In this document: positions 1 through 7,507 of the stretch, one piece after another
Position numbering within the stretch: position 1 is the stretch's first letter
Layout of the letters: each line of letters starts with the position of its first letter
DNA from: Syntrophobacterales bacterium
GTDB lineage: Bacteria > Desulfobacterota > Desulfobaccia > Desulfobaccales > 0-14-0-80-60-11
DNA: 16,980 nt
NCBI GenBank assembly: GCA_020052215.1
Contig: JAGVPN010000151.1
Coordinates: forward strand, 1 to 16,980
Direction: 5' to 3'
The notes under the pieces: generated by a model
What the model saw: only the letters and a program-made list of their open reading frames with translations
The model's database searches: none
What the model was told of the DNA's origin: nothing
Program-made: the position numbers and the translations under genes

Positions 1-234
1 CCGGAACTTCTTCGAGAAACCAGGGTATCCGAGTGTCTTGGGGTCAACGGCTGCCAAATCCCCTGGGGCCGCCGGCCGGCCCATTGCGTTCTCTTTGCCT
101 GCAACCTGTTCCTGCAAAACATGGATTGGGGCGAATACCGGCGGTACCTGCGACTGAGCTTAAAGTACTTGAGGCATCTCACCGTGTCTCTCATGGCCGT
201 GGCGGCCGAAGGGCGGCAACCGGTGCGAGGCTAA
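1..234 (+). CDS. C-terminal part of a cysteine-rich protein (YkgJ-like?), truncated by window edge
   Basis: Reading frame 1 is open from the first base to a TAA at 232-234 and gives 77 residues with no start codon in the window, so the gene begins to the left. The translation looks strongly protein-like. Its key pattern is C12-x5-C18-x2-PW-x3-RP-x2-C29-x4-C34, followed by an amphipathic, aromatic- and Arg-rich helix region (residues about 40-65). The cysteine spacing next to an IPW...RP motif resembles the metal-binding cysteine clusters of YkgJ-type (putative Zn/Fe-chelating) proteins, but I recall this only loosely and the N-terminal half needed to confirm it is absent. An overlapping frame starting at 33 is a shadow. 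The CDS call is fairly sure; the function is not. Confidence 0.7.
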   Translation, partial: PELLRETRVSECLGVNGCQIPWGRRPAHCVLFACNLFLQNMDWGEYRRYLRLSLKYLRHLTVSLMAVAAEGRQPVRG

Positions 235-277
235 ATAGTCATGGCCGTTTGGGGCCACCCCCAACCATGAAATTCCT

Positions 278-307
278 CGTAGGGGCGGTTAGCGAACCGC
301 CCCTACG
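278..307. repeat. Perfect palindrome, GTAGGGGCG type
   Basis: A 13-bp arm (278-290) and its exact complement (295-307) are separated by the 4-nt loop AGCG. The arms start CGTAGGGGCGG. It sits between the partial left-edge gene and the small minus-strand ORF and has no T-run, so a dispersed intergenic repeat is likelier than a terminator. A related arm ending CGCCCCTAC is found around 9443-9454. Confidence 0.75.
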
Positions 308-380
308 GGTGGACTTTCACGGTAAAAAGCAGTCCCGCCGCTTAAGTGAACCGCATGGGGGTTAGGAGCAAGTTTTGTTC

Positions 381-599
381 TTACTTATTAAAAGATACCC
401 GATCGTTGCCGCCGCTGAGGACAGTCAACCGTGGGGAGATTTCGGGATTCTGATCATCTCGCCTGGGTTGGCTCACGGTTTTTTGAGGCTTAGTGATCCC
501 GGTCATATCCTTTGCCAGCAACAGCAGACCCAAGATGAGCATTATGGTAAACCCGCCCAAGATGAACCCAAAACCAAAGATGATCATGTTCCAGCTCAT
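381..599 (-). CDS. Small single-span membrane protein, hypothetical
   Basis: This 72-residue ORF opens with MSWNM followed by about 25 almost uninterrupted hydrophobic residues (roughly 6-29, rich in I, L, F and G), then a basic and polar tail (residues about 30-72) with KPQK and RR. That is the shape of a small protein with one N-terminal membrane helix and a cytosolic tail. A GGAAGGG stretch lies about 10 nt upstream of the ATG. It is divergent from hdrC, with about 200 bp between the two starts, so the two could share a regulatory region. I do not recognise a family. The overlapping plus-strand ORF (375-605) lacks such organisation. The call rests on the hydrophobicity pattern and the ribosome site only. 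Confidence 0.45.
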   Translation of the reverse strand: MSWNMIIFGFGFILGGFTIMLILGLLLLAKDMTGITKPQKTVSQPRRDDQNPEISPRLTVLSGGNDRVSFNK

Positions 600-750
600 T
601 TGTAAAACACCCTTCCAGCTTTTGTATAGCTATCGGCAGCTTCCTGGAAAAACCTAAATTAAAAATGAGCCTCTGGCCAGGCTGGTTCGGGTTTCGTGGG
701 GAAAGCGGGCCACTTTCCAGTTGCATAACGCATCACTTTGTATTAGTAAC

Positions 751-778
751 CTTTATACGTTAAACCTTATACATTATT
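751..778 (+). promoter_or_regulatory. Tandem 14-nt AT-rich repeat in the hdrC leader
   Basis: CTTTATACGTTAAA (751-764) is followed directly by CCTTATACATTATT (765-778), matching at 11 of 14 positions. Each unit contains a TATAC that could serve as a -10 hexamer. No well-spaced -35 box is visible. The hdrC start is 22 nt downstream, behind AAGGGAG at 786-792. This may be the promoter or an operator for the hdr operon; the assignment is an inference. Confidence 0.35.
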
Positions 779-799
779 AAAATTTAAGGGAGCCTCCCC

Positions 800-1378
800 A
801 TGGAGAACCCGGAAAATCAACCCATGAGGCCGCAGTTTTTCCTGGCTAAACAGCTCACCAAAGCTCATCTCTCCGTAGCCTCCTGTTTCTTCTGCAGGAA
901 ATGTTCTGGTGGCTGTCCTTTAACCTTCGCCATGGATATTTTGCCGCACCATGTCATCCGCCTGGCGCTTTTAGGTCAAGAGGAACAGGTGCTTGGGTCC
1001 GAGACCATCTGGGTTTGTTCCGCCTGCCAGACCTGCACTACCCGCTGTCCCAACGGCATCGACATCGCCGGAGTGATGGACTGGCTCAAAGAGGAAGCGG
1101 TCAAGCGGGGCCGAACCATCCCCGATGCCGGGGTCATGGCTTTTCACCGCTTTTTCCTGGAGAGCATCCTGGACGCGGCGGGCCGCGTCTCGGAAACCCG
1201 GCTCCTACGGCGCTATACGCTCTATAAAATGCGGCGCAACCTGAATCTGACTGAGCTAAGGCAAAACATTAATTTGGGGTGGAAGCTTTGGAAACGGAGA
1301 CGGGTGCGCCTGTTCGGGCCGCCGACTTTAAGAGGCAAGGCGGAGATCAAAGAAATTTTTCGCCAGGGTGAGTTTTAG
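800..1378 (+). CDS. hdrC: Heterodisulfide reductase subunit C-like, two [4Fe-4S] clusters
   Basis: A 192-residue cytosolic Fe-S protein, the usual size for HdrC. Two ferredoxin-type motifs are complete: C29-x2-C32-x2-C35-x3-C39-P and C73-x2-C76-x2-C79-x3-C83-P, the spacing expected for two [4Fe-4S] clusters. In known HdrABC complexes HdrC passes electrons between the HdrA flavin and the catalytic HdrB. The C-terminal third (about 130-192) is basic and helical with no cysteines. The ATG at 800 has AAGGGAG 7 nt upstream. It is the first gene of a tight operon: hdrB starts 3 nt after its stop. The family assignment is firm; the physiological disulfide or other substrate of this bacterial complex is not known from the sequence. 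Confidence 0.93.
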   Translation: MENPENQPMRPQFFLAKQLTKAHLSVASCFFCRKCSGGCPLTFAMDILPHHVIRLALLGQEEQVLGSETIWVCSACQTCTTRCPNGIDIAGVMDWLKEEAVKRGRTIPDAGVMAFHRFFLESILDAAGRVSETRLLRRYTLYKMRRNLNLTELRQNINLGWKLWKRRRVRLFGPPTLRGKAEIKEIFRQGEF

Positions 1379-1381
1379 ATT

Positions 1382-2233
1382 ATGAAGGTTACCTACTATC
1401 CCGGCTGTTCGTTAGAAGGTACGGCGGTGGATTATGCCGCGTCCATTGCTGGCATCGCGCCGCTGTTGGACGTGGAGTTGGTGGAGCTGTTCGATTGGAA
1501 TTGCTGTGGGGCAAGTTCGGCTCACAGTTTAAACTATCAGATCGCCTTACACTTGCCGGCCCGCAATCTGGCCTTGGCCGAAAAAGCCGGGCGGGATGTG
1601 GTGGCGCCCTGCGCCCTGTGCTTCAACCGGCTTAAAGTGGCGGAAAAGGCCTTGCTGGACCCAGAGCAGGAAGATCTGGGCATTTCATATGGTGGCGGCA
1701 TCAAGATTTGGGATTTGTTGGATTATCTGACCCAAAAAGCCTTTTTGGAAGCCCTCGCCCCCAAAGTAGTGGCGCCGCTGATCAATCTTCGAGCCGTGTG
1801 CTATTACGGCTGCCTGGTGGCCCGTCCTCCAGCCGTAACCGGGAAGACGGATTACGAAAACCCCCGAAATATGGAGCGCCTGTTGAAGGTTTTGAAGATC
1901 AAGCCCATCGACTGGTCTTTCAAGACCGACTGTTGCGGCGCCGGGTTGGCCGTGGCCCGGCCGGATATCATCGATACCCTGGTGCAGCGTCTCTATGAGC
2001 GGGCCCTGATGGCCAAGGCCGAGTGTTTCGTGGTCTCTTGCCAGATGTGCCAGGCCAATCTGGACCTTGCCCAAGAGCGTATTTCCCGCAAATTCGGCAA
2101 GGACTACTATTTGCCCGTGTTTTATTTTACTGAATTGATTGCCCTGGCCCTGGGTCATCCTGAAGCTCCCAAGTGGCTGGCCCAGCATCTGGTAGACCCC
2201 ATGCCGTTATTAAAGATGAAGGGATTGGCTTAA
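1382..2233 (+). CDS. hdrB: Heterodisulfide reductase subunit B-like, two CCG domains
   Basis: A 283-residue protein with two complete cysteine-rich CCG domains (PF02754). The first is C9-x31-C41C42G-x33-C77-x2-C80. The second is C144-x39-C184C185G-x33-C220-x2-C223. In structurally known HdrB each such set binds half of the paired non-cubane [4Fe-4S] clusters that cleave the heterodisulfide, so all ligands for a catalytically competent HdrB are present. The ATG at 1382 follows the hdrC stop by 3 nt, with GGGTGAG near the end of hdrC as a likely ribosome site. hdrA begins 3 nt after its stop. Since methanogen CoM-S-S-CoB is not expected in a bacterium of this type, the substrate is probably another disulfide or thiol-level acceptor (inference). 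Confidence 0.93.
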   Translation: MKVTYYPGCSLEGTAVDYAASIAGIAPLLDVELVELFDWNCCGASSAHSLNYQIALHLPARNLALAEKAGRDVVAPCALCFNRLKVAEKALLDPEQEDLGISYGGGIKIWDLLDYLTQKAFLEALAPKVVAPLINLRAVCYYGCLVARPPAVTGKTDYENPRNMERLLKVLKIKPIDWSFKTDCCGAGLAVARPDIIDTLVQRLYERALMAKAECFVVSCQMCQANLDLAQERISRKFGKDYYLPVFYFTELIALALGHPEAPKWLAQHLVDPMPLLKMKGLA

Positions 2234-2236
2234 TCG

Positions 2237-5200
2237 ATGGCTGCCAACGCATCTAAAGACCAAGGGCAACCCATTGGCGCAGTCATGGTGGTGGGGGGTG
2301 GCATCGCCGGACTCCAGGCGGCCCTGGATCTGGCGGAGACCGGTTTTTATGTTTACCTGGTGGAGAAAAAGCCCGCCATTGGCGGCGTCATGCCGATGTT
2401 GGACAAGACCTTTCCCACCAATGACTGTTCCATGTGCACCCTGGCGCCCAAACTGGTGGAAGTGGGTCGCCATTTAAACATCGAAATTTTGGCTCCGGCT
2501 GAAGTGGTGGACATCTCGGGGAAAGCAGGAAGCTATCGCGTCGATGTGGTTTTGAAAGCCCGGTACATTGATGAAAGCCTTTGCATCGCCTGTGGGGTCT
2601 GCGCCGAGAAATGTCCCAAGAAGGTGCCTGACGAGTTCAATCAGGGGCTCAGTTCCCGGAAAGCCGCTTATGTCCTTTACCCCCAGGCGGTTCCCTTGAA
2701 GTATGCCATAGATCAGGAGCACTGCATCTATTTCCTCAAGGGAAAGTGTCGGGCCTGCGAAAAATTCTGCCCTACTAAGGCGGTGGATTTTTCCAAGGAA
2801 GACCGGATCTTGAACCTCCAGGTCGGCGCGGTGATTCTGGCCCCCGGGTTCCAGATTTTCGATGCCCGCCAAAAGCCGGAATATGGCTATGGCCGGTATC
2901 CTAATGTTCTCACTTCCCTGGAATTCGAACGGATGTTGTCGGCCACGGGACCGACCACTGGTCATGTTAAGCGCCCTTCCGACGGCGGCGACCCGGAAAA
3001 AATCGCCTGGATCCAATGTGTGGGGTCTCGAGATGCGGCCAGGGGCCGGCCCTATTGCTCTTCGGTGTGCTGCATGTACGCCACCAAGCAGGCCATCATT
3101 GCCCAAGAGCACGACGCCAAAATTCAAACCAGCATTTTCTTCCTCGATCTCCGGGCCCATGGCAAGGGATTCGAGACTTATTATCAACAGGCCAAAAAGC
3201 ATCACCAGATTAATTATGTCCGGGCCATGGTTTCCCGGGTAGTGCAGAACCCCCGCACCCATAACCTGGAGGTGACTTTTATCGATGCCACCAACCGGGT
3301 CCAAACTGAAGAGTTTCATCTGGTGGTGTTATCCGTGGGGATGGGGATCGCTCCGGAAACCGTCAACTTGGCCAAGAAATTAAGAATAGAGATAAGCCCG
3401 TATAACTTTGTCGAGACCGGTTGCTGTTCGCCGGTGACCACCTCTCAGCCGGGAATCTTCGCCTGCGGCAGTTTCACCGGCCCCAAGGATATCCCCGATT
3501 CGGTGATGGAGGGGAGCGCCGCCGCCGCTTCGGCAGCCAGAACGTTGGCTACAGCCCGGGGGACCTTGCAGAAAGAGATAACTTTCCCCTTCGAAACCGA
3601 CGTCTCCGCGGACCCGCCCCGGGTTGGCGTATTTATCTGCCACTGCGGTAAGAATATCGGCGGGGTGGCCGATGTCCCATCCCTGGTGGAAAGCGTCCGG
3701 GACGTCCCCAATGTGGCTTATGTCCAGGATAATCTGTTCAGTTGCTCCCAAGATTCCCAGAATCAGATGGTCCAGATGATCCAGGAGCACCACCTGAACC
3801 GGGTGATGGTGGCCGCTTGCAGTCCCACGACCCATGCCGCCATGTTTCAGAATATGCTCAGAAATGCCGGCCTGAATAAATATCTGTTTGAAATGGCCAA
3901 CATCCGTAACCAGTGCACCTGGGTGCATCAGGGGGAGCCGGGAAAAGCCACGGAAAAATGTCTTGACCTGATCCGCATGGCGGTGGCCAAAGCCAGGCTG
4001 TTGGAGCCCTTGAAATATCTCTCGGTGCCGGTAAACAAGCGGACCCTGGTAATCGGGGGCGGCATGAGCGGGATAACCAGCGCCCTGGCTCTAGCCGACC
4101 AGGGTTTTGATGTCCACCTGCTGGAAAGAACCGAGCGTCTGGGAGGCAATGCCCGCAAACTCCACAGCACCTGGCAGGACGAGCCGGTGCAAACCATGGT
4201 GGATGCCGTGGTTGAGAAGTTAGTCAAGCATCCCAAGATTACGGTCCACTTCTCGGCCCTGGTAACCGCGGTTTCCGGTTCCGTGGGCAATTTTAAGTCG
4301 AAGCTGTCCACCGGTCAGGAGATCGAGCACGGCGTCGTCATCATCGCGACGGGCGGCGAACCCCTGCGGCCTGAAGGCCAATATCTCTACAAAAAGCACC
4401 CCAACGTCCTACTTTCTTTAGACCTGGACCGGGAATTGATCCGGGGCGCCCCAAGGGTGAAGAATGCTCAGGGCGTGGCTTTTATCCAGTGTGTGGGCTC
4501 CCGCATCCCCGAGCGCCCCTATTGCAACCGGCTGTGCTGCAGCCATTCCGTGGAGAATGCCCTCCGGCTGAAGGAAATTAATCCCGATATGGAGGTTTAT
4601 GTTCTTTACCGGGATATGCGGACCTATGGCCAACGAGAACCTCTCTATGCCAGGGCCCGGGAGCTGGGGGTGATCTTTTGCCGCTATGATGTGGATAACC
4701 CTCCCCAAGTGGATGCAGCCGGCGATAAGCTGATCATTACCTTCGAAGACCAGGATTTGCTGGCGCCCATGGAACTTCAGGTGGACCTCTTGATCCTGGC
4801 CACGGCCATTATTCCCCATCAAAATGGCCCCCTGGCGGATTTGTATAAGGTGCACCTCAATGCGGAGGGATTCTTTTCCGAAGCTCACCCCAAGATCAGG
4901 CCGGTGGAATCCAGCACCCCGGGGATTTATATGGCCGGATTGTGCCATTATCCCAAGCCCATTGAAGAATCCATGGCGGAAGCCCTGGCCTGTGCCTCCC
5001 GGGCCAGCACCATTCTGCGTCGGGACACCTTGGAACTTGAATCGGTTACTTCCCGCCCCATTGACGAAAATTGCGACGGCTGCGCCTTCTGCGTGGACGC
5101 CTGTCCTTTCGGCGCCATCAGTCTGCTGGGATATGTGCTGGACGGCAACGTTAAGAAGACGGTGGAGGTGAACCAGGTTCTCTGCAAAGGCTGTGGTTCA

Positions 5201-5524
5201 TGCATGGCTACCTGTCCGAAACAGGGCATCTACGTGGCCGGATTCACCCTGGAGCAACTGGAGGCCCAAGTGGATGCAGCCCTGGGATCAATGGACCCAT
5301 TATTGATGACGCCCCCAACCGTCAGCCCAACCATACCTTTATCCAGGGAAGTGGCAGGGAAAAAATTTATTTGGGACGGGGCCACTTACGTAACCAGGGA
5401 TGATGCCCGGCGGGCCTTGGAGACTTATAATCAAGACGGGTTTGAAGTACACCTGTTTTTAGAAGAGGACAAGTACCTGATTTATACGAGGATGTTGGTA
5501 ACTCAGGCCTCCTCCGCGGCTTGA
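2237..5524 (+). CDS. hdrA: Tandem (two-FAD-module) HdrA
   Basis: At 1095 residues this is far longer than ordinary HdrA (about 650). Module 1 (about 14-440) starts at an FAD dinucleotide fold (VVGGGIAG, 18-25). It has the HdrA signature with C64 and C67, then an inserted ferredoxin domain: C116/C119/C122/C126 and C163/C171/C174/C178. Module 2 (about 462-930) begins with the HdrA N-terminal domain (HCGKNIGG around C470, plus C503, C528 and C560). Its FAD motif is IGGGMSG (606-612), and it lacks the inserted ferredoxin. Both modules keep the IQCVGSR plus CxxxCC segment (C261/274/278/279 and C752/763/767/768). The C-terminal ferredoxin has C946/949/952/956 and C983/986/989/993. A 50-residue tail follows (about 1040-1088). 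HdrA is the flavin bifurcation or confurcation site of Hdr complexes. The gene is translationally tight with hdrB. Confidence 0.92.
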   Translation: MAANASKDQGQPIGAVMVVGGGIAGLQAALDLAETGFYVYLVEKKPAIGGVMPMLDKTFPTNDCSMCTLAPKLVEVGRHLNIEILAPAEVVDISGKAGSYRVDVVLKARYIDESLCIACGVCAEKCPKKVPDEFNQGLSSRKAAYVLYPQAVPLKYAIDQEHCIYFLKGKCRACEKFCPTKAVDFSKEDRILNLQVGAVILAPGFQIFDARQKPEYGYGRYPNVLTSLEFERMLSATGPTTGHVKRPSDGGDPEKIAWIQCVGSRDAARGRPYCSSVCCMYATKQAIIAQEHDAKIQTSIFFLDLRAHGKGFETYYQQAKKHHQINYVRAMVSRVVQNPRTHNLEVTFIDATNRVQTEEFHLVVLSVGMGIAPETVNLAKKLRIEISPYNFVETGCCSPVTTSQPGIFACGSFTGPKDIPDSVMEGSAAAASAARTLATARGTLQKEITFPFETDVSADPPRVGVFICHCGKNIGGVADVPSLVESVRDVPNVAYVQDNLFSCSQDSQNQMVQMIQEHHLNRVMVAACSPTTHAAMFQNMLRNAGLNKYLFEMANIRNQCTWVHQGEPGKATEKCLDLIRMAVAKARLLEPLKYLSVPVNKRTLVIGGGMSGITSALALADQGFDVHLLERTERLGGNARKLHSTWQDEPVQTMVDAVVEKLVKHPKITVHFSALVTAVSGSVGNFKSKLSTGQEIEHGVVIIATGGEPLRPEGQYLYKKHPNVLLSLDLDRELIRGAPRVKNAQGVAFIQCVGSRIPERPYCNRLCCSHSVENALRLKEINPDMEVYVLYRDMRTYGQREPLYARARELGVIFCRYDVDNPPQVDAAGDKLIITFEDQDLLAPMELQVDLLILATAIIPHQNGPLADLYKVHLNAEGFFSEAHPKIRPVESSTPGIYMAGLCHYPKPIEESMAEALACASRASTILRRDTLELESVTSRPIDENCDGCAFCVDACPFGAISLLGYVLDGNVKKTVEVNQVLCKGCGSCMATCPKQGIYVAGFTLEQLEAQVDAALGSMDPLLMTPPTVSPTIPLSREVAGKKFIWDGATYVTRDDARRALETYNQDGFEVHLFLEEDKYLIYTRMLVTQASSAA

Positions 5525-5556
5525 CCAGCGCCGCCGGGCGCCGCGCCGGTTAGAGC

Positions 5557-5634
5557 CCAGGGGCCTTCCGGCCTGGTGACCGCCCGACGTCCAGGTTCGC
5601 CAGCCTCGTCAGCAGTTTCACGAGCCGGACCTGG
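5557..5634. other. Nested inverted repeats in the hdrA-frhB spacer
   Basis: The 172-bp gap between hdrA and the FrhB-like gene has no convincing ORF but two hairpins. One is around GGCC-TTCC-GGCC (62-73 of the 5500s) inside a CCA/TGG pair (5557-5576). The other is a two-tier structure, CCAGGT (5591-5596) with ACCTGG (5629-5634), enclosing CTCGT (5605-5609) with ACGAG (5620-5624). There is no T-run, so this is more likely an intercistronic RNA structure than an intrinsic terminator. Confidence 0.4.
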
Positions 5635-5696
5635 GAATTCACCCCCTTTAAGTCCCCTGAGGCCAGCCCGGGGGATGCGGCATGATGGGAGGAATC

Positions 5697-6839
5697 ATGA
5701 AAACCTTTTCTCATTTGATCGAAGAGGTTCAGAATCGGGGTCTCTGTCATCATTGCGGGGGATGCGTGACCTTTTGTACGGCGATTAATTACGGGGCCTT
5801 GGAATTATGTGAAGACGGCCGGCCCTGTTACAAAGATAAGGAAAAATGTATCGATTGCGGTCTCTGCTACTCCATTTGCCCCGAAATCGGCGAGATGGAT
5901 GAAGAAGTAAAACGCCAAGCATCTTGGAGCCCTCCCATGGGGGCCGTGATGCGTTTGATGGCGGGCCGTGCCTCTGACCCGGAGGTGCGCGCCCGGGGCA
6001 CCGACGGGGGACTCGTGACCAGCCTCCTGATCCATTTGTTGGACCGGGGGCTCATAGATGGGGCGATTGTTAGCAAGCGGGTGGGCCCGTTTCATCGACA
6101 ACCGTGGCTGGCTAAATCCCGGGAGGAGATTCTGGAGGCCGCCGGTTTCCATTTCGACATCTCTCATGGCATGAAGCACTTTTCTGAAATATATTCAACT
6201 TTTTCCCCTTCGGTCTTGGCGCTGAGCCACCTCGTCAAAGGACATCGCAACCGGGTGGCCTTTGTGGGCACGCCCTGTCAGATTAACGCGGTTCGGAGAA
6301 TGGAAGCCCTGGGTATAGTCCCCTCGGATTCCATCAAATTCCTTTTCGGTCTGTTCTGCACCGGGAACTTTTACTTCGGGGTCGAACAGCGCCGGGTCCT
6401 GGAAAAAATCGGCAATTTCCGTTGGGAAGATGTGCGTAAGATCAATGTCAAAGAAGAGCTTATGGTGCATCTGCACAATCGGGAAGTCCGCTACCTTCCT
6501 CTGGATAAGCTGGATTTCATGAAACGCTACGCCTGCCAATACTGCGATGATTATTCCGCCGAATATGCGGACCTGTCCTTCGGCGGCCTGGGCGCGCCGG
6601 AAGGCTGGACCACGGTGATCGCGCGCACCCCCCGGGGATGTCCGGCGCTGGATGATGCCACCGGCGATAACGTTGAATCATACAGTTACAAAAACAATCC
6701 CCGCTGGGCCTTTCAAGCTATGGCCAAGGTGCTGGAATGGTCTGAAAAGAAAAAGCAACACGCCGCGTTGCAGCACCAGGAACTGGAAAACAAGGCGGCC
6801 GGAGTTCTGGATTCTTCGGGGTGCGAAAAACCCGGGTGA
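5697..6839 (+). CDS. FrhB/FdhB-family Fe-S flavoprotein (coenzyme F420 hydrogenase/dehydrogenase beta subunit family)
   Basis: The start at 5697 is chosen over ATGs at 5682 and 5685 because GGGAGGA lies 4 nt before it; this gives 380 residues. N-terminal ferredoxin motifs are C17/C20/C23/C27 and C51/C54/C57/C61. The family core follows: GTDGG (101-105), GTPCQ (C194), LFC (C221) and CxxC (C280, C283) followed by the D/E-AELADLSFG-like stretch. The last four cysteines are the usual ligands of a further cluster. In FrhB and FpoF the subunit carries FAD and exchanges hydride with F420. Many bacterial relatives act with other carriers, so F420 use is not shown here. It sits 172 bp after hdrA and is a plausible electron-input partner of the Hdr complex. 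The last 40 residues are polar and look nonconserved. Confidence 0.85.
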   Translation: MKTFSHLIEEVQNRGLCHHCGGCVTFCTAINYGALELCEDGRPCYKDKEKCIDCGLCYSICPEIGEMDEEVKRQASWSPPMGAVMRLMAGRASDPEVRARGTDGGLVTSLLIHLLDRGLIDGAIVSKRVGPFHRQPWLAKSREEILEAAGFHFDISHGMKHFSEIYSTFSPSVLALSHLVKGHRNRVAFVGTPCQINAVRRMEALGIVPSDSIKFLFGLFCTGNFYFGVEQRRVLEKIGNFRWEDVRKINVKEELMVHLHNREVRYLPLDKLDFMKRYACQYCDDYSAEYADLSFGGLGAPEGWTTVIARTPRGCPALDDATGDNVESYSYKNNPRWAFQAMAKVLEWSEKKKQHAALQHQELENKAAGVLDSSGCEKPG

Positions 6840-6978
6840 GAAACAGACGGTATTGCTCTTCCATGGGCAGGTGCAACAAGGCCAGGAGATATTGGGCGGC
6901 CCAGTAGTAAATATTGTGCTCTTGGACCCAGGCGTCTGACAGCAACCGATATAATTGGCCTGAATAGGTCCAAATCAT
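6718..6978 (-). CDS. Candidate small antisense-overlapping ORF, hypothetical
   Basis: The 137-bp gap between the FrhB-like gene and the maturation protease is fully open on the minus strand. Its translation reads like real protein: it starts MIWTYSGQ, then runs YYWAAQYLLALLHL and EEQYRLFLTRVF. GGGGAAG lies about 6 nt upstream of the ATG, which overlaps the plus-strand ATG at 6977. The first 55 or so codons use ordinary codons for this genome. The remaining 30, antisense to the end of the FrhB gene, look like noise. It may be a small helical protein, or a remnant whose 3' part was overwritten. No family recognised. Confidence 0.35.
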   Translation of the reverse strand: MIWTYSGQLYRLLSDAWVQEHNIYYWAAQYLLALLHLPMEEQYRLFLTRVFRTPKNPELRPPCFPVPGAATRRVAFSFQTIPAPWP

Positions 6979-7468
6979 GAATGCTTCCCCGAAACCCCGA
7001 CTGAAGGTCATTGGCGTCGGCAACGAGTGGCGGGGGGACGATGCCGTCGGCCTTTTGGTGGCCCGCCGTCTCAAAGCAGACCAGCTGCCCCAGGTGCAGA
7101 TTGCCGAAATCCGGGGTACGGTGACCGCAGTGCGGGAGGCCTGGAAAGACGCCGCCGGGGTGATTGTGGTGGACGCGGTGGTATCCGGCGGTCCCCCGGG
7201 GGCCATCTACCGCTTTAACGCCCACGGCGGCGGGGTGCCGGTCCAACTCTCCCGGTCGCCTTCTTCCCACGGTTGGGGGGTGGCCGAGGCCCTGGCCCTG
7301 GGGCAACTCTTCCAGGAACTGCCCCCCTGGCTCATCATTTACGGGATTGAAGGGCAGAATTTCGGCCCGGGGCAGGAGGTGTCCCAGGAGGTGGCCGCGG
7401 CCATCCCGGAGGCGGCCCGCCGCATCCGGCGGGAAATTCAGGCGTGGCTTGGGCTGGAACTCTTGTAG
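6977..7468 (+). CDS. [NiFe]-hydrogenase maturation protease (HyaD/HybD/HycI-type, peptidase M52)
   Basis: A 163-residue protein, typical for the family. The N-terminal signature is G13-V-G15-N16-E17-x3-D21-D22-x2-G25. D66 (VVDAV) and H98 (SSHGWG) follow, so the three metal-ligand positions of HybD-type peptidases (Glu, Asp, His) are all present. These endopeptidases bind the nickel of the immature large subunit and remove its C-terminal extension. No hydrogenase structural gene is in the window, so the substrate is encoded elsewhere. Placement directly after hdrCBA and the FrhB-like gene fits a cytosolic, Hdr-linked group 3 hydrogenase (inference). The ribosome site is weak (AGGTC about 9 nt upstream), and the start codon overlaps that of the antisense candidate ORF. 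Confidence 0.88.
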   Translation: MNASPKPRLKVIGVGNEWRGDDAVGLLVARRLKADQLPQVQIAEIRGTVTAVREAWKDAAGVIVVDAVVSGGPPGAIYRFNAHGGGVPVQLSRSPSSHGWGVAEALALGQLFQELPPWLIIYGIEGQNFGPGQEVSQEVAAAIPEAARRIRREIQAWLGLELL

Positions 7469-7507
7469 GAAATCCCCTGATACCAAGCGCCATCGGGAGG
7501 GCGACAG

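Noticed and set aside
33..365. Plus-strand ORF at the left edge
   Set aside because: It overlaps out of frame with the better partial CDS of frame 1 (1-234) and runs on through the palindrome at 278-307.
2474..3319. Minus-strand ORF of 281 codons inside hdrA
   Set aside because: Fully antisense to conserved HdrA motifs, with no recognisable sequence features; a shadow frame.
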